Shown here in pieces: positions 56,617 through 64,000 of a stretch of 64,000 bases of DNA; the stretch's first letter is position 1; every line of letters starts with the position of its first letter. The notes under the pieces were generated by a model. That model worked only from the letters and a program-made list of their open reading frames with translations, ran no database searches and had not been told where the DNA came from. The stretch is from Pseudomonadota bacterium. Its GTDB lineage: Bacteria; Pseudomonadota; Gammaproteobacteria; Acidiferrobacterales; Acidiferrobacteraceae. The position numbers were made by a program, and so were the translations under genes. Where the stretch lies: positions 1 to 64,000 of the forward strand of contig JAJYPD010000004.1 of assembly GCA_021795715.1 (NCBI GenBank). Direction: 5' to 3'.

Positions 56617-57573
56617 CTAGTGTCCGGCCTCCAATCCGGTTTCGATGGCGTCAAACAGGCGTGCGGCGATATTGAGGGAGAAGGTCTTGTCGAGCTCCCG
56701 CATGCCGGTCGGACTGGTGACGTTGATTTCCGTGAGGTGGTCGCCGATCACATCGAGACCGACGAACAACAATCCCTTTGCGCGCAGGACGGGTCCGACG
56801 CGTGCTGCGATCCGTTTATCGGCGGGACTCAAGGGGCGCCCCTCGCCGTGCCCCCCGGCGGCCAGATTGCCGCGGGTTTCGCCGGGCGCCGGAATGCGCG
56901 CCAGGGCATAGGGTACGGGCTCGCCGTCGATGACGAGGATGCGCTTGTCTCCTGCGGCGATTTCCGGCAGGTACCGTTGGGCCATGACAAAGCGCGTTTC
57001 GCGGGAGGTCATCGTCTCGAAGATGACGGTCGCATTGGGGTCGCCGGTCTTTACGTGGAAGACCGAGGTTCCGCCCATGCCATCGAGGGGTTTCACGACG
57101 ATGTCGCCTTGTGCGCCGAGAAAGGCGCGCAGATCCGCCTGCCGGCGCGTCACCAGGGTCGGCGGCGCCACGTCCGCAAACCAGGTCGCGAACAGCTTCT
57201 CATTGGCGTCGCGCAGACTTTGCGGCCGGTTGACCACCAAGACCCCGTCACGCTCGAGCAATTCCAGCAGGTAAGTCGTATAGATGTACTCCATGTCGAA
57301 CGGCGGATCCTTGCGCATCAACACCACATCGAGGTCGTTTGCGGTCAGGGTCGCGGATGCGCCCAGCGTGTACCAGGCGTGGTCGTCGGCGCCGATGTCC
57401 AGACGCTGCGTGGTCATCTGCACCCGTCCGTCGCGCAGACTGAGGTCACCGGGCTGTGCGTAGTGGATCTCGTACCCGCGGCGCGCCCCTTCCCGCAGCA
57501 GGCCGACGGTCGTGTCCTTCTGGCCCTTGATCCCGGCGAGCGGGTCCATGATGACCGCCAGCTGGCGGCTCAT
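56617..57573 (-). CDS. gshB: Glutathione synthetase
   Basis: An ATP-grasp enzyme of 318 residues. Family signatures: LAVIMDPLAGIKGQKDTTVG at the start, LMRKDPPFDMEYIYTTYLLE, VVKPLDGMGGTSVFHV (ATP-grasp) and VGLDVIGDHLTEINVTSPTG. Adds glycine to gamma-glutamylcysteine. Overlaps gshA by 4 bases. Glutathione is also the reductant expected for the peroxiredoxin-glutaredoxin at 29 kb. Confidence 0.96.
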   Translation of the reverse strand: MSRQLAVIMDPLAGIKGQKDTTVGLLREGARRGYEIHYAQPGDLSLRDGRVQMTTQRLDIGADDHAWYTLGASATLTANDLDVVLMRKDPPFDMEYIYTTYLLELLERDGVLVVNRPQSLRDANEKLFATWFADVAPPTLVTRRQADLRAFLGAQGDIVVKPLDGMGGTSVFHVKTGDPNATVIFETMTSRETRFVMAQRYLPEIAAGDKRILVIDGEPVPYALARIPAPGETRGNLAAGGHGEGRPLSPADKRIAARVGPVLRAKGLLFVGLDVIGDHLTEINVTSPTGMRELDKTFSLNIAARLFDAIETGLEAGH

Positions 57574-58874
57574 GGGGCGTCTGCCGCCGCGGACAATTCG
57601 CGGGCCGCGGCCAGCGCCGCCAGCCGGCCGATGACGCCATAGGCATAGAAGCGGTTGGGACTTGCATCCGGCTCCCGTTTCTTGTCGGGACTGGAGCAGG
57701 AGTCGGCGAAGGCGAGCGGCCGAAACTGCATGCCGGGGGCGTTCAGGTTCTCGTCGGCTCCGCGGGCCGTGTGAATGCGGTAGAAGCCGCCGACCACGAA
57801 GCGGTCGATCATGTAGACGACCGGTTCGGCCACCGCCTGTTCGTCGCCCAGGGTCTCGAACGTGTAGACGCCTTCCTGGATGAGCACCCGTTCAACGGTC
57901 TGGCCTTCCTTGATGACGGCCATCTTGTTGCGCTGTTTGCGATTGAGGTGGCGGACCTCGCTTGCATCACGGACGGTCATGATGCCCATTCCGTAGGTCC
58001 CCGTATCGGCCTTGACGATCACGAAAGGTTCCTGTGCGATGTCGTATTCACGGTATTTGAGGCGGATGCCCTCCAATACCGCGTCGACGCTGTCGGCCAG
58101 ACAATCCTCGCCTTCGCGCTTCTGGAAGTCGACGCTCCCGCAGCGGCGGAATATCGGGTCGATGAGCCAGGGGTCGATGTCGATGAAGCCGGCGAACTCG
58201 AGCGCGAGCCGCCGGTACTGGGTGAAGTGATCGGATTTCAGGCGATTCCACCAGCCAAGGGCCGGCGCGGGCACCACCGGCTGGGTAATGCCCGCAAGCA
58301 AAGGCGGCGCCCCCGACGACAGGTCGTTGTTAAGTAAAACGAAACAGGGTTTGTAGCCCGGCAGCGCGACCGAATCGCCCACCCGTTCAATGGGTTCGAC
58401 GGCGATGACCCGCCCATTTTGCAGGCTAAAGGATTGACGTCCGGCCGGCTCGGGCAGGAGCGAGCCGACGCGTGCCTGATAGCCGGCCCGCTCGAGCAGC
58501 TCCACCAAAGCGCCGATGTTCTCCCAGTAATAGGTATTGCGGCTGTGGTTTTCCGGTACCAGCAGGATCCGGCAGGCCGTGGGGCACAGGCGCTCCACGG
58601 CGATCTGCAGGGCCTGTGTGCACAGGGGGTGGAAGGCCGGGTTCAGGTTGTTGAATCCCGCGGGAAACAGGTTGGTGTCGACCGGAGCGAGCTTGAAGCC
58701 GGCATTGCGCAGATCCACCGAGGTGTAGAAAGGTGCGGGGCTGGCAAGCCACCGTTCGTGAAACCATTGCTCGATCGGTGTCTGCCGTTCGAGCAGGCGT
58801 TCCTCGATCTCGAGCAGCGGGCCGGTGAGGGCGGTGGTCAGGTGCGGTACGGCCTGCAGATGTTGAACGCCCAT
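57570..58874 (-). CDS. gshA: Glutamate-cysteine ligase, Acidithiobacillus (ferrooxidans) type
   Basis: A protein of 434 residues of the family first seen in Acidithiobacillus ferrooxidans and many beta/gammaproteobacteria, unlike E. coli GshA. Visible blocks: YTSVDLRNAGFKLAPVDTNL (start of the substrate site), NHSRNTYYWENI, VIVKADTGTYGMGIMTVRDA (ATP-grasp-like) and EGVYTFETL. Makes gamma-glutamylcysteine. Directly precedes gshB. Confidence 0.94.
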   Translation of the reverse strand: MGVQHLQAVPHLTTALTGPLLEIEERLLERQTPIEQWFHERWLASPAPFYTSVDLRNAGFKLAPVDTNLFPAGFNNLNPAFHPLCTQALQIAVERLCPTACRILLVPENHSRNTYYWENIGALVELLERAGYQARVGSLLPEPAGRQSFSLQNGRVIAVEPIERVGDSVALPGYKPCFVLLNNDLSSGAPPLLAGITQPVVPAPALGWWNRLKSDHFTQYRRLALEFAGFIDIDPWLIDPIFRRCGSVDFQKREGEDCLADSVDAVLEGIRLKYREYDIAQEPFVIVKADTGTYGMGIMTVRDASEVRHLNRKQRNKMAVIKEGQTVERVLIQEGVYTFETLGDEQAVAEPVVYMIDRFVVGGFYRIHTARGADENLNAPGMQFRPLAFADSCSSPDKKREPDASPNRFYAYGVIGRLAALAAARELSAAADAP

Positions 58875-59142
58875 GGGCTTGGTCCCGTCAGGAAGGCAAG
58901 GTTTTTATCCTACCTGTTTGCCGAAAGGTCAAGCAATGCGCCCCCGCCCATCCCGGCGGCCGCCCCCCGCAGTTTGGTGAGAACCCCGCCGTCAGGCTAG
59001 AATCCGGGTCGGACCGATCCCCCGCCGGATTCCACGGGAAGGCCGCGCGTATATTGGATTTCGCGCCGTTCCTATGCTAGTAAATCAAGAGGGTGCAATA
59101 ATTACGGCCGGATTCGCGGAACGGCTTTCAAGCGAGGTGTCT

Positions 59143-59508
59143 GTGGGTATCAAGGTCATGGTCATTGATGACAGCAACACGATTCGTCGCACTGCCGAGG
59201 CGCTGCTGAAGAAGGCCGGTTACGAGGTGTTTACAGCAGGTGACGGGTTTGAGGCCATGTCAGTCATCACGGATCAGCGGCCGGATATCATCTTTGTCGA
59301 TATCATGATGCCGCGCCTTGATGGGTATCAGACATGCCTCCTCATCAAGAATAACCGTGAGTTCCGCCATATTCCGGTTATCATGCTGTCGAGCAAGGAC
59401 GGTCTTTTTGACAAGGCACGCGGCAAGATCGCGGGGTCAGAGGAACACGTCAACAAGCCGTTTACGCAAGAAGAACTGATTGATGTAATCAGCAAATATG
59501 TTCATTAG
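59143..59508 (+). CDS. pilG: Twitching motility response regulator PilG
   Basis: A single receiver domain of 121 residues: VMVIDDSNTIRRTAEALLKK, phospho-acceptor Asp in PDIIFVDIMMPRLDGYQTCL and Lys in HVNKPFTQEEL. The sequence is closest to PilG by LLIKNNREF and LSSKDGLFDKARGKI. Start is set at a GTG (59143) with GAGG at 59134-59137; the frame opens at an ATG 59074. First gene of pilG-H-I-J-L. Confidence 0.93.
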   Translation: MGIKVMVIDDSNTIRRTAEALLKKAGYEVFTAGDGFEAMSVITDQRPDIIFVDIMMPRLDGYQTCLLIKNNREFRHIPVIMLSSKDGLFDKARGKIAGSEEHVNKPFTQEELIDVISKYVH

Positions 59509-59564
59509 ATCGTGTTGTGCGACATCAGGTGACAGGCCGATTCGCATGACCAAGGGAGTATAAA

Positions 59565-59927
59565 GTGGCTATAAAGAGCATTCTTGTCGTCGACGATTCG
59601 CCCACCGAACTGCATCTGCTGCAAGAGATGCTGGCGCGTAACGGGTTTACGATCACCACGGCCCGTAGCGGCGAAGAAAGCATTGAAAAACTGAAGACGT
59701 TCCGCCCCGACCTGATCCTGATGGATGTGGTGATGCCGGGCATGAGCGGCTTCGAGGCGACCCGCACGATCACGAAAAACCCGACCACCAGCGGCATCCC
59801 CGTGATCATCTGCACCACCAAGGGTCAGGAGACGGACAAGGCCTGGGGGTTGCGGCAAGGCGCGCGCGATTACATCGTCAAGCCCGTCGTTGAAAGTCAG
59901 CTGCTGGAAAAGATCAGGGCTCTGTGA
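59565..59927 (+). CDS. pilH: Twitching motility response regulator PilH
   Basis: A receiver domain of 120 residues: ILVVDDSPTELHLLQEMLAR, Asp in PDLILMDVVMPGMSGFEATR, and CTTKGQETDKAWGLRQGARD, a PilH-typical segment. In Pseudomonas PilH modulates phosphoflow and retraction opposite to PilG. GTGA overlap with pilI. Confidence 0.93.
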   Translation: MAIKSILVVDDSPTELHLLQEMLARNGFTITTARSGEESIEKLKTFRPDLILMDVVMPGMSGFEATRTITKNPTTSGIPVIICTTKGQETDKAWGLRQGARDYIVKPVVESQLLEKIRAL

Positions 59928-60469
59928 CCGACGCCGCGCAAAGCGAAGCCTTTTCTCTCCTCATACAAATGCAGGAGCGGGTTCGCACGCTCGCGCCGCA
60001 ACTGCCTGAACAGGTCGAAGCGGCCCCCTTGTGGACGGGGTTGAGTTTTCGACTGGATGGTGTGCCGCTTCTCGTCTCCCTGGATCAGATCGCGGAGATC
60101 CTGCCGCGCCCGGCCACGACCCGCGTACCGGGCACCAAGCGTTGGGTCAAGGGGATCGCCAACGTCCGCGGCACCCTGTTGACGGTCATCGACCTGCCGG
60201 AATTTTTCGGCAAGGCCCCGGTGCCCCCCGACGACAAGGTGCGCCTGCTCGTGATGCACGCCGGCGACCTGAGTGCCGGTCTGCTGGTGAACGAAGTCTC
60301 GGGGCTTAAGCATTTCGATATCGAGCGTGATCGTCGCGACATTGCCGAACTGGACAATGCGCTGTTGATGCACGTCCAGACGGCTTACATACAGAACGAC
60401 GTTTTGTGGGGAGTGTTCGATCTGCACTCATTGGCAGACAGCCTGACATTCAAGCACGTCGCGACCTGA
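59924..60469 (+). CDS. pilI: CheW-like adaptor PilI
   Basis: A CheW-domain protein of 181 residues with a GTG start at 59924 overlapping the pilH stop. Blocks: FRLDGVPLLVSLDQIAEIL, GTKRWVKGIANVRGTLLTVI and LLVNEVSGLKHFDIERD. It couples the receptor PilJ to the kinase PilL/ChpA. Followed by pilJ after 74 bases. Confidence 0.92.
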   Translation: MTDAAQSEAFSLLIQMQERVRTLAPQLPEQVEAAPLWTGLSFRLDGVPLLVSLDQIAEILPRPATTRVPGTKRWVKGIANVRGTLLTVIDLPEFFGKAPVPPDDKVRLLVMHAGDLSAGLLVNEVSGLKHFDIERDRRDIAELDNALLMHVQTAYIQNDVLWGVFDLHSLADSLTFKHVAT

Positions 60470-60543
60470 CCGCAGGCGAGCAAGGTCGCGGTCCGCGGGT
60501 GGTACGCGACAAGGGCGCGAATTCTAAGTAAGGGGTTGAGGAC

Positions 60544-62661
60544 ATGGTGGCGAGACTATCCAAAAAAAAGGGTGCCGTTTTGGATCAGCCGACCGAGGAA
60601 ATATCGGCGGGCGGCAGTGAGCAGTATATCGAGGTACAACCGAAGGGGCGCGGCAAGCCGGCACGCAAGAAGCTTACGCTGAACTTCAAGCTGGATCGCT
60701 TCTTTGGGGTCCCGGTGATCTTGACGCTCCTTGTTTTGACTCTTGCCGCGGCGGTGTTCCTCTTCTATACCGTGGCACAGCAAACCAGCCGCGACGCCAA
60801 ATACATCGAGCAGTCGAGCCAGTTGCTGATGCTGTCGCAGCGTATCGCGAAGGACGCGGCCGCCGCGACCCTCGGCGAGGAAAGCGCATTCAGGGACCTG
60901 CAGCACGCGCGCAACGAATTCCAGCGCATCATTATCAGCCTGAAGGACGGCAACAGCACCATCGGCATACCGGCGTCTCCGGTGGTCGTCCACCCCGCCC
61001 TGGCCCATGTCGATCGCGCATGGCGTGTGCTGAGCCGGCGCGTCGGCCACATCCTGAAACAGGAAGATGCGGCCCTGCAGATGCATGACTATGTGGCCAC
61101 CGTGAACCAGACGGCTCCGCTGCTGCTCGCCTTGTGGGATGAGATCGTCACCGAAGGCATCCGCGTCCATATGCCGCGCCACATCATCTATCTGGCGGCG
61201 CGCCAGGGCATGTTGAGCCAGCGCATCACCATGGAAGTCAACATGTTCGCCCAGGGTGGCAGCTCCGCGGCGGTTGCGGCCCAGGAGTTCGGCGAGGACG
61301 CGAAGCTCTTCCAGCAGACCCAGCAGCAGCTCGCTCCCGAGCTGCCGCCGTCTACGGCCAAGAAGTTCGCGCAGGCCCAGGAGGCGTTCAAGGCGCTAAA
61401 CGACAGCGTGCACGGTATTCTGGACGATGCCACGCCACTTTTTGTGGCGCAGCGCGCCGGTACCCTGATTTACCGCAAGAGTAACCGCGACCTTGCGGAC
61501 GCGCGCAAACTGGTGTCGGCCTACACCGCGCTGACCCACCGCCGCCGTGTGGAGAAGTTTATCGGCTATGCGATGACCGGGTTGGCGCTGGTTTTCTTCG
61601 CCCTCCTGGTGTCACGGCTGATCGGTGACGAACGCGAGCGCGCCCGCGCAAGTGCTGCGCAAAACCGCGAGACCCAGGACGCCATTCTGAAGCTTCTCGA
61701 TGAAATGGGCGATCTGGCGGATGGCGACCTGACCATCCAGCCGCAGGTGACCGAGCAGATCACGGGCGCAATCGCCGACTCGATCAACTACGCCGTCAAG
61801 GAAATGCGCAACGTCGTGTATCGAATCAACGCGACCGCGCAGGAAGTGGCGATGGCGTCCGACCGGAGCCGCAAGACCGCCATCGAGCTGAACGAAGCGG
61901 CGGACCGCCAGGCGAAACAGATCCTAGCGACCACCGACCGCATGCGCGCGATGGCCAAATCGATGGAAGAAATGTCGCAGAGCGCCGGACAGTCGGTGGA
62001 GGTGGCCCGCGGCTCGGTGCTGACCGCCAAACGCGGTGCCGAGGCGGTGCAGAACACGATCAAGGGCATGGACGAAATGCGCGAGCAAATCCAGGAAACC
62101 GCGAAGCGCATCAAGCGGCTGGGTGAGAGTTCCCAGCAGATCGGCGAAATCGTCGAGCTCATCAATGACATCGCCGAGCAGACCAACATTTTGTCGCTCA
62201 ATGCCGCTATTCAGGCGGCCATGGCGGGAGACGCGGGCCGCGGTTTCGCGGTGGTTGCAGACGAAGTGCAGAGGCTGGCCGAACGCTCCGGTGCCGCGAC
62301 CAAGCAGATCGCCGACCTGGTGAAGACGATTCAGGCCGATACCAACGAAGCGGTGGCGTCGATGGAAAAAGCGACGAATGGCGTGGTGGAAGGCACCCGG
62401 CTTGCCGACGCCGCCGGGCAGGCGCTGGGGCAGATCGAATCGGTGTCGGAGCAGCTCTCCGGCCTGATCGTGCGTATCGCGAAGGATGCCCACACACAGT
62501 CGGAAACGGCAACGCACGTGTCGCATAACATGGGCGACATCCAGGAGGCGACGGCGCTGACGTCCGTTGGCACGAAGCAAACTGCCGAATCGATCTCCAA
62601 GCTGTCGGATCTCGTGCGCGAACTGCAAGCGTCGGTGGCAGGCTTCAAGTTGCCGGTTTAA
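60544..62661 (+). CDS. pilJ: Methyl-accepting chemotaxis protein PilJ
   Basis: A protein of 705 residues. First membrane helix about 57-78 ([20 protein letters not shown]), a periplasmic PilJ-type sensor region with two similar helical halves ([15 protein letters not shown] and [14 protein letters not shown]), second membrane helix about 341-360, HAMP-like linker, and the signalling hairpin tip with [20 protein letters not shown] near residue 545. Senses surface contact or pilus tension for the Chp system. Confidence 0.95.
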   Translation: MVARLSKKKGAVLDQPTEEISAGGSEQYIEVQPKGRGKPARKKLTLNFKLDRFFGVPVILTLLVLTLAAAVFLFYTVAQQTSRDAKYIEQSSQLLMLSQRIAKDAAAATLGEESAFRDLQHARNEFQRIIISLKDGNSTIGIPASPVVVHPALAHVDRAWRVLSRRVGHILKQEDAALQMHDYVATVNQTAPLLLALWDEIVTEGIRVHMPRHIIYLAARQGMLSQRITMEVNMFAQGGSSAAVAAQEFGEDAKLFQQTQQQLAPELPPSTAKKFAQAQEAFKALNDSVHGILDDATPLFVAQRAGTLIYRKSNRDLADARKLVSAYTALTHRRRVEKFIGYAMTGLALVFFALLVSRLIGDERERARASAAQNRETQDAILKLLDEMGDLADGDLTIQPQVTEQITGAIADSINYAVKEMRNVVYRINATAQEVAMASDRSRKTAIELNEAADRQAKQILATTDRMRAMAKSMEEMSQSAGQSVEVARGSVLTAKRGAEAVQNTIKGMDEMREQIQETAKRIKRLGESSQQIGEIVELINDIAEQTNILSLNAAIQAAMAGDAGRGFAVVADEVQRLAERSGAATKQIADLVKTIQADTNEAVASMEKATNGVVEGTRLADAAGQALGQIESVSEQLSGLIVRIAKDAHTQSETATHVSHNMGDIQEATALTSVGTKQTAESISKLSDLVRELQASVAGFKLPV

Positions 62662-62684
62662 GGCGGGACTTGGACCCGGGGGGG

Positions 62685-64000
62685 ATGATGGCCACCACAA
62701 GCAGCGTCGATCTGGGCACTCTCGGCTGGGTCAAGGAGGAGATCGACGAGACCCTGAAGAGGGCCCGCCAGGCGCTCGAGGCCTTCACCGAAAATCGGGC
62801 CGACGACGCCCGGCTGCGGTTGTGTGCCACCTATCTGCACCAGATAGCGGGCACCCTGAAGATGGTCGAATTCGACAACCTCGCCGACTTCGTCAGCGAG
62901 GCCGAGGCTCTGGCGGAGGCGCTGCTCGCAGGCGCCGAGGCACCGAGTCCGGCGCGTCTGGAACCGCTCGTCCGGTTCATCCTGTCCATGCCGGACGTGC
63001 TGGAGGCCGCGCAGACGCGACGCGGTGCGCTGGCGCAGATGTGCCTGCCGCTACTGAATGATCTGCGCGTCGCCCGCGGTCTGCCGGCGGCCGACATGTT
63101 TGCGTTGTTCTCTCCGAATCTCGACGTCCGCCCGCCGCGCTCCAGCGTGACCAACGAGGCGGTGCTTGGGCGCATCTTTCTGGAGCGGCGTGCCGGCTTC
63201 CAGGCCGTTCTCGTCCAGTGGCTAAAGACGGGTGACGCGGCACTGCTGACGCAGATGAAGTCGTATCTGGTCGACTGGCGCGAGCACGCGGCCTTCCTGC
63301 CGGCGGCGCAGTGCCTGTGGATCGCGGCGGGTTTCATTGGTGTCGTGCGTGCCGAAACCACGCCGCTGCTGGAACACAAGAAACTCTTCGGCCGCCTGGA
63401 CCAGCAATTAAAGCGTGGTGCAGACGGTCAGGACAAGGCCAGCGCCCGCGCCACATATGAGCGCCTGAGCCGGGAGATGCTGTTTGCCATCAGCCAGAGC
63501 GGCGCCTCCGATCCCGATACCGATGTCATCCGCGAGGCCTTCGGGCTTACGGTCGCCGCGGAGGTCTACCCGGTTGCCGCGATCGATGCGCTGCGCTCGG
63601 TGACGAGCGCCCTCGAGCACGAAGTTCGCCGTGCCCAGGAGTTCCTGTCGAGTTATTTCGATGCAGGCGACGGCGGACAGCAGATCGCCGACAAGCTGAT
63701 CAGCCTGCTCGACAAGATGTCGAAGACTTTCACCACATTGAACATCGAGCCCCTGCGGGCGCTGACGGCCGATCTGCGCGATCTCTGCGGCGCACTCAAG
63801 GAGGGGCGCATCGAAAGATCGTCCGCCGCCGCCATGGCTCTTGCCCAGGCGCTGCTCCAGGTCGAATCGGCAGTTCATGAGATTCCCACCGGGCGGGTGG
63901 AATGGCAGGCGCACGTGAACGAACGGCGGCGCAGTCTGCAGACCCTGTATGCCGCGCCGGACGATACGAGCGGTATCGAAATTTCGGAAACCACGCTCAG
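62685..64000 (+). CDS. pilL: Chemosensory histidine kinase PilL/ChpA (5' part)
   Basis: The frame is open from ATG at 62685 (or 62688, both after a G-rich ribosome-binding site) to the window end, so about 438 residues of a large protein are seen. The start LGTLGWVKEEIDETLKRARQ, with LRLCATYLHQIAGTLKMVEF further on, is the first Hpt-like domain of PilL/ChpA. Further helical Hpt-like segments follow; the CheA kinase core and receiver lie outside. Expected partner of PilG, PilH, PilI and PilJ. Confidence 0.92.
   Translation, partial: MMATTSSVDLGTLGWVKEEIDETLKRARQALEAFTENRADDARLRLCATYLHQIAGTLKMVEFDNLADFVSEAEALAEALLAGAEAPSPARLEPLVRFILSMPDVLEAAQTRRGALAQMCLPLLNDLRVARGLPAADMFALFSPNLDVRPPRSSVTNEAVLGRIFLERRAGFQAVLVQWLKTGDAALLTQMKSYLVDWREHAAFLPAAQCLWIAAGFIGVVRAETTPLLEHKKLFGRLDQQLKRGADGQDKASARATYERLSREMLFAISQSGASDPDTDVIREAFGLTVAAEVYPVAAIDALRSVTSALEHEVRRAQEFLSSYFDAGDGGQQIADKLISLLDKMSKTFTTLNIEPLRALTADLRDLCGALKEGRIERSSAAAMALAQALLQVESAVHEIPTGRVEWQAHVNERRRSLQTLYAAPDDTSGIEISETTL

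Noticed and set aside
55741-57642. Plus-strand frame of 633 codons opposite tonB and gshB
   Set aside because: Antisense shadow; both minus-strand genes are firmly identified.

Overview
The window is high-GC, gene-dense bacterial chromosome. Gene families and order point to a chemolithoautotrophic, sulfur-oxidising gammaproteobacterium, probably an acidophile near Acidiferrobacter or related sulfur/iron oxidisers. The evidence is a sat-aprB-aprA cluster, a Rubisco-activase-type VWA protein (CbbO/NorD), a blue copper protein, the ferrooxidans-type glutathione pathway gshA-gshB, and Pil-Chp twitching genes. The genus is an inference; no 16S gene is present.

Layout. 1-9.4 kb: end of a cbbO/norD-like gene, midA, folM, folB, plsY, tsaD, and the macromolecular synthesis block rpsU-yqeY-dnaG-rpoD. 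9.4-14.3 kb: a CAU-anticodon tRNA (probably tRNA-Ile2), then a compact single-strand accessory island (terminase-small-subunit-like, Zn/TubC-like, RepA-like AAA ATPase, AlpA-like regulator, two unknowns, HigBA-like pair). It resembles a phage satellite or small integrative element, but no integrase is visible. 14.5-19.3 kb: the most unusual stretch. An ECF sigma factor is translationally coupled to a one-pass membrane protein with a periplasmic glycogen-binding-like (CBM48/E-set) domain. A second exported CBM48 protein, two related exported proteins with Gly/Met-rich tails, an outer-membrane barrel-like protein and a further exported protein surround it. 19.5-21.5 kb: LysR regulator and DoxX protein, then a gene-poor patch that may hold an IS21 remnant.

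21.5-27.7 kb: an N-type rotary ATPase operon on the minus strand in the order atpD-C-Q-B-E-F-A-G. It has no atpR gene, an Arg in place of the P-loop Lys in the alpha subunit, and a c subunit without the usual Na+ ligands. 28-29.9 kb: oxyR divergent from a peroxiredoxin-glutaredoxin fusion. 29.9-38 kb: cupredoxin, a GAF-PAS-GGDEF-EAL protein, a YkgJ-type protein, then sat-aprB-aprA with a clear terminator and an AT-rich control region.

38-46.6 kb: housekeeping genes (TauE/SafE, pyrE, xth, AmpG-like, metX-metW, thioredoxin with a His-rich tail, TlpA-like, yggT, proC). 46.7-50.9 kb: pilT, pilU, murI and a shortened Kdo-transferase-like gene. 50.9-55.7 kb: a tightly overlapping minus-strand operon yqgE-ruvX-pyrR-pyrB-pyrC'-hisC, whose dihydroorotase has lost its HxH metal motif. 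55.7-58.9 kb: tonB-like gene, gshB, gshA. 59.1 kb to the end: pilG-pilH-pilI-pilJ and the start of pilL/chpA, the Chp chemosensory system that controls the PilT/PilU-driven pili encoded upstream.
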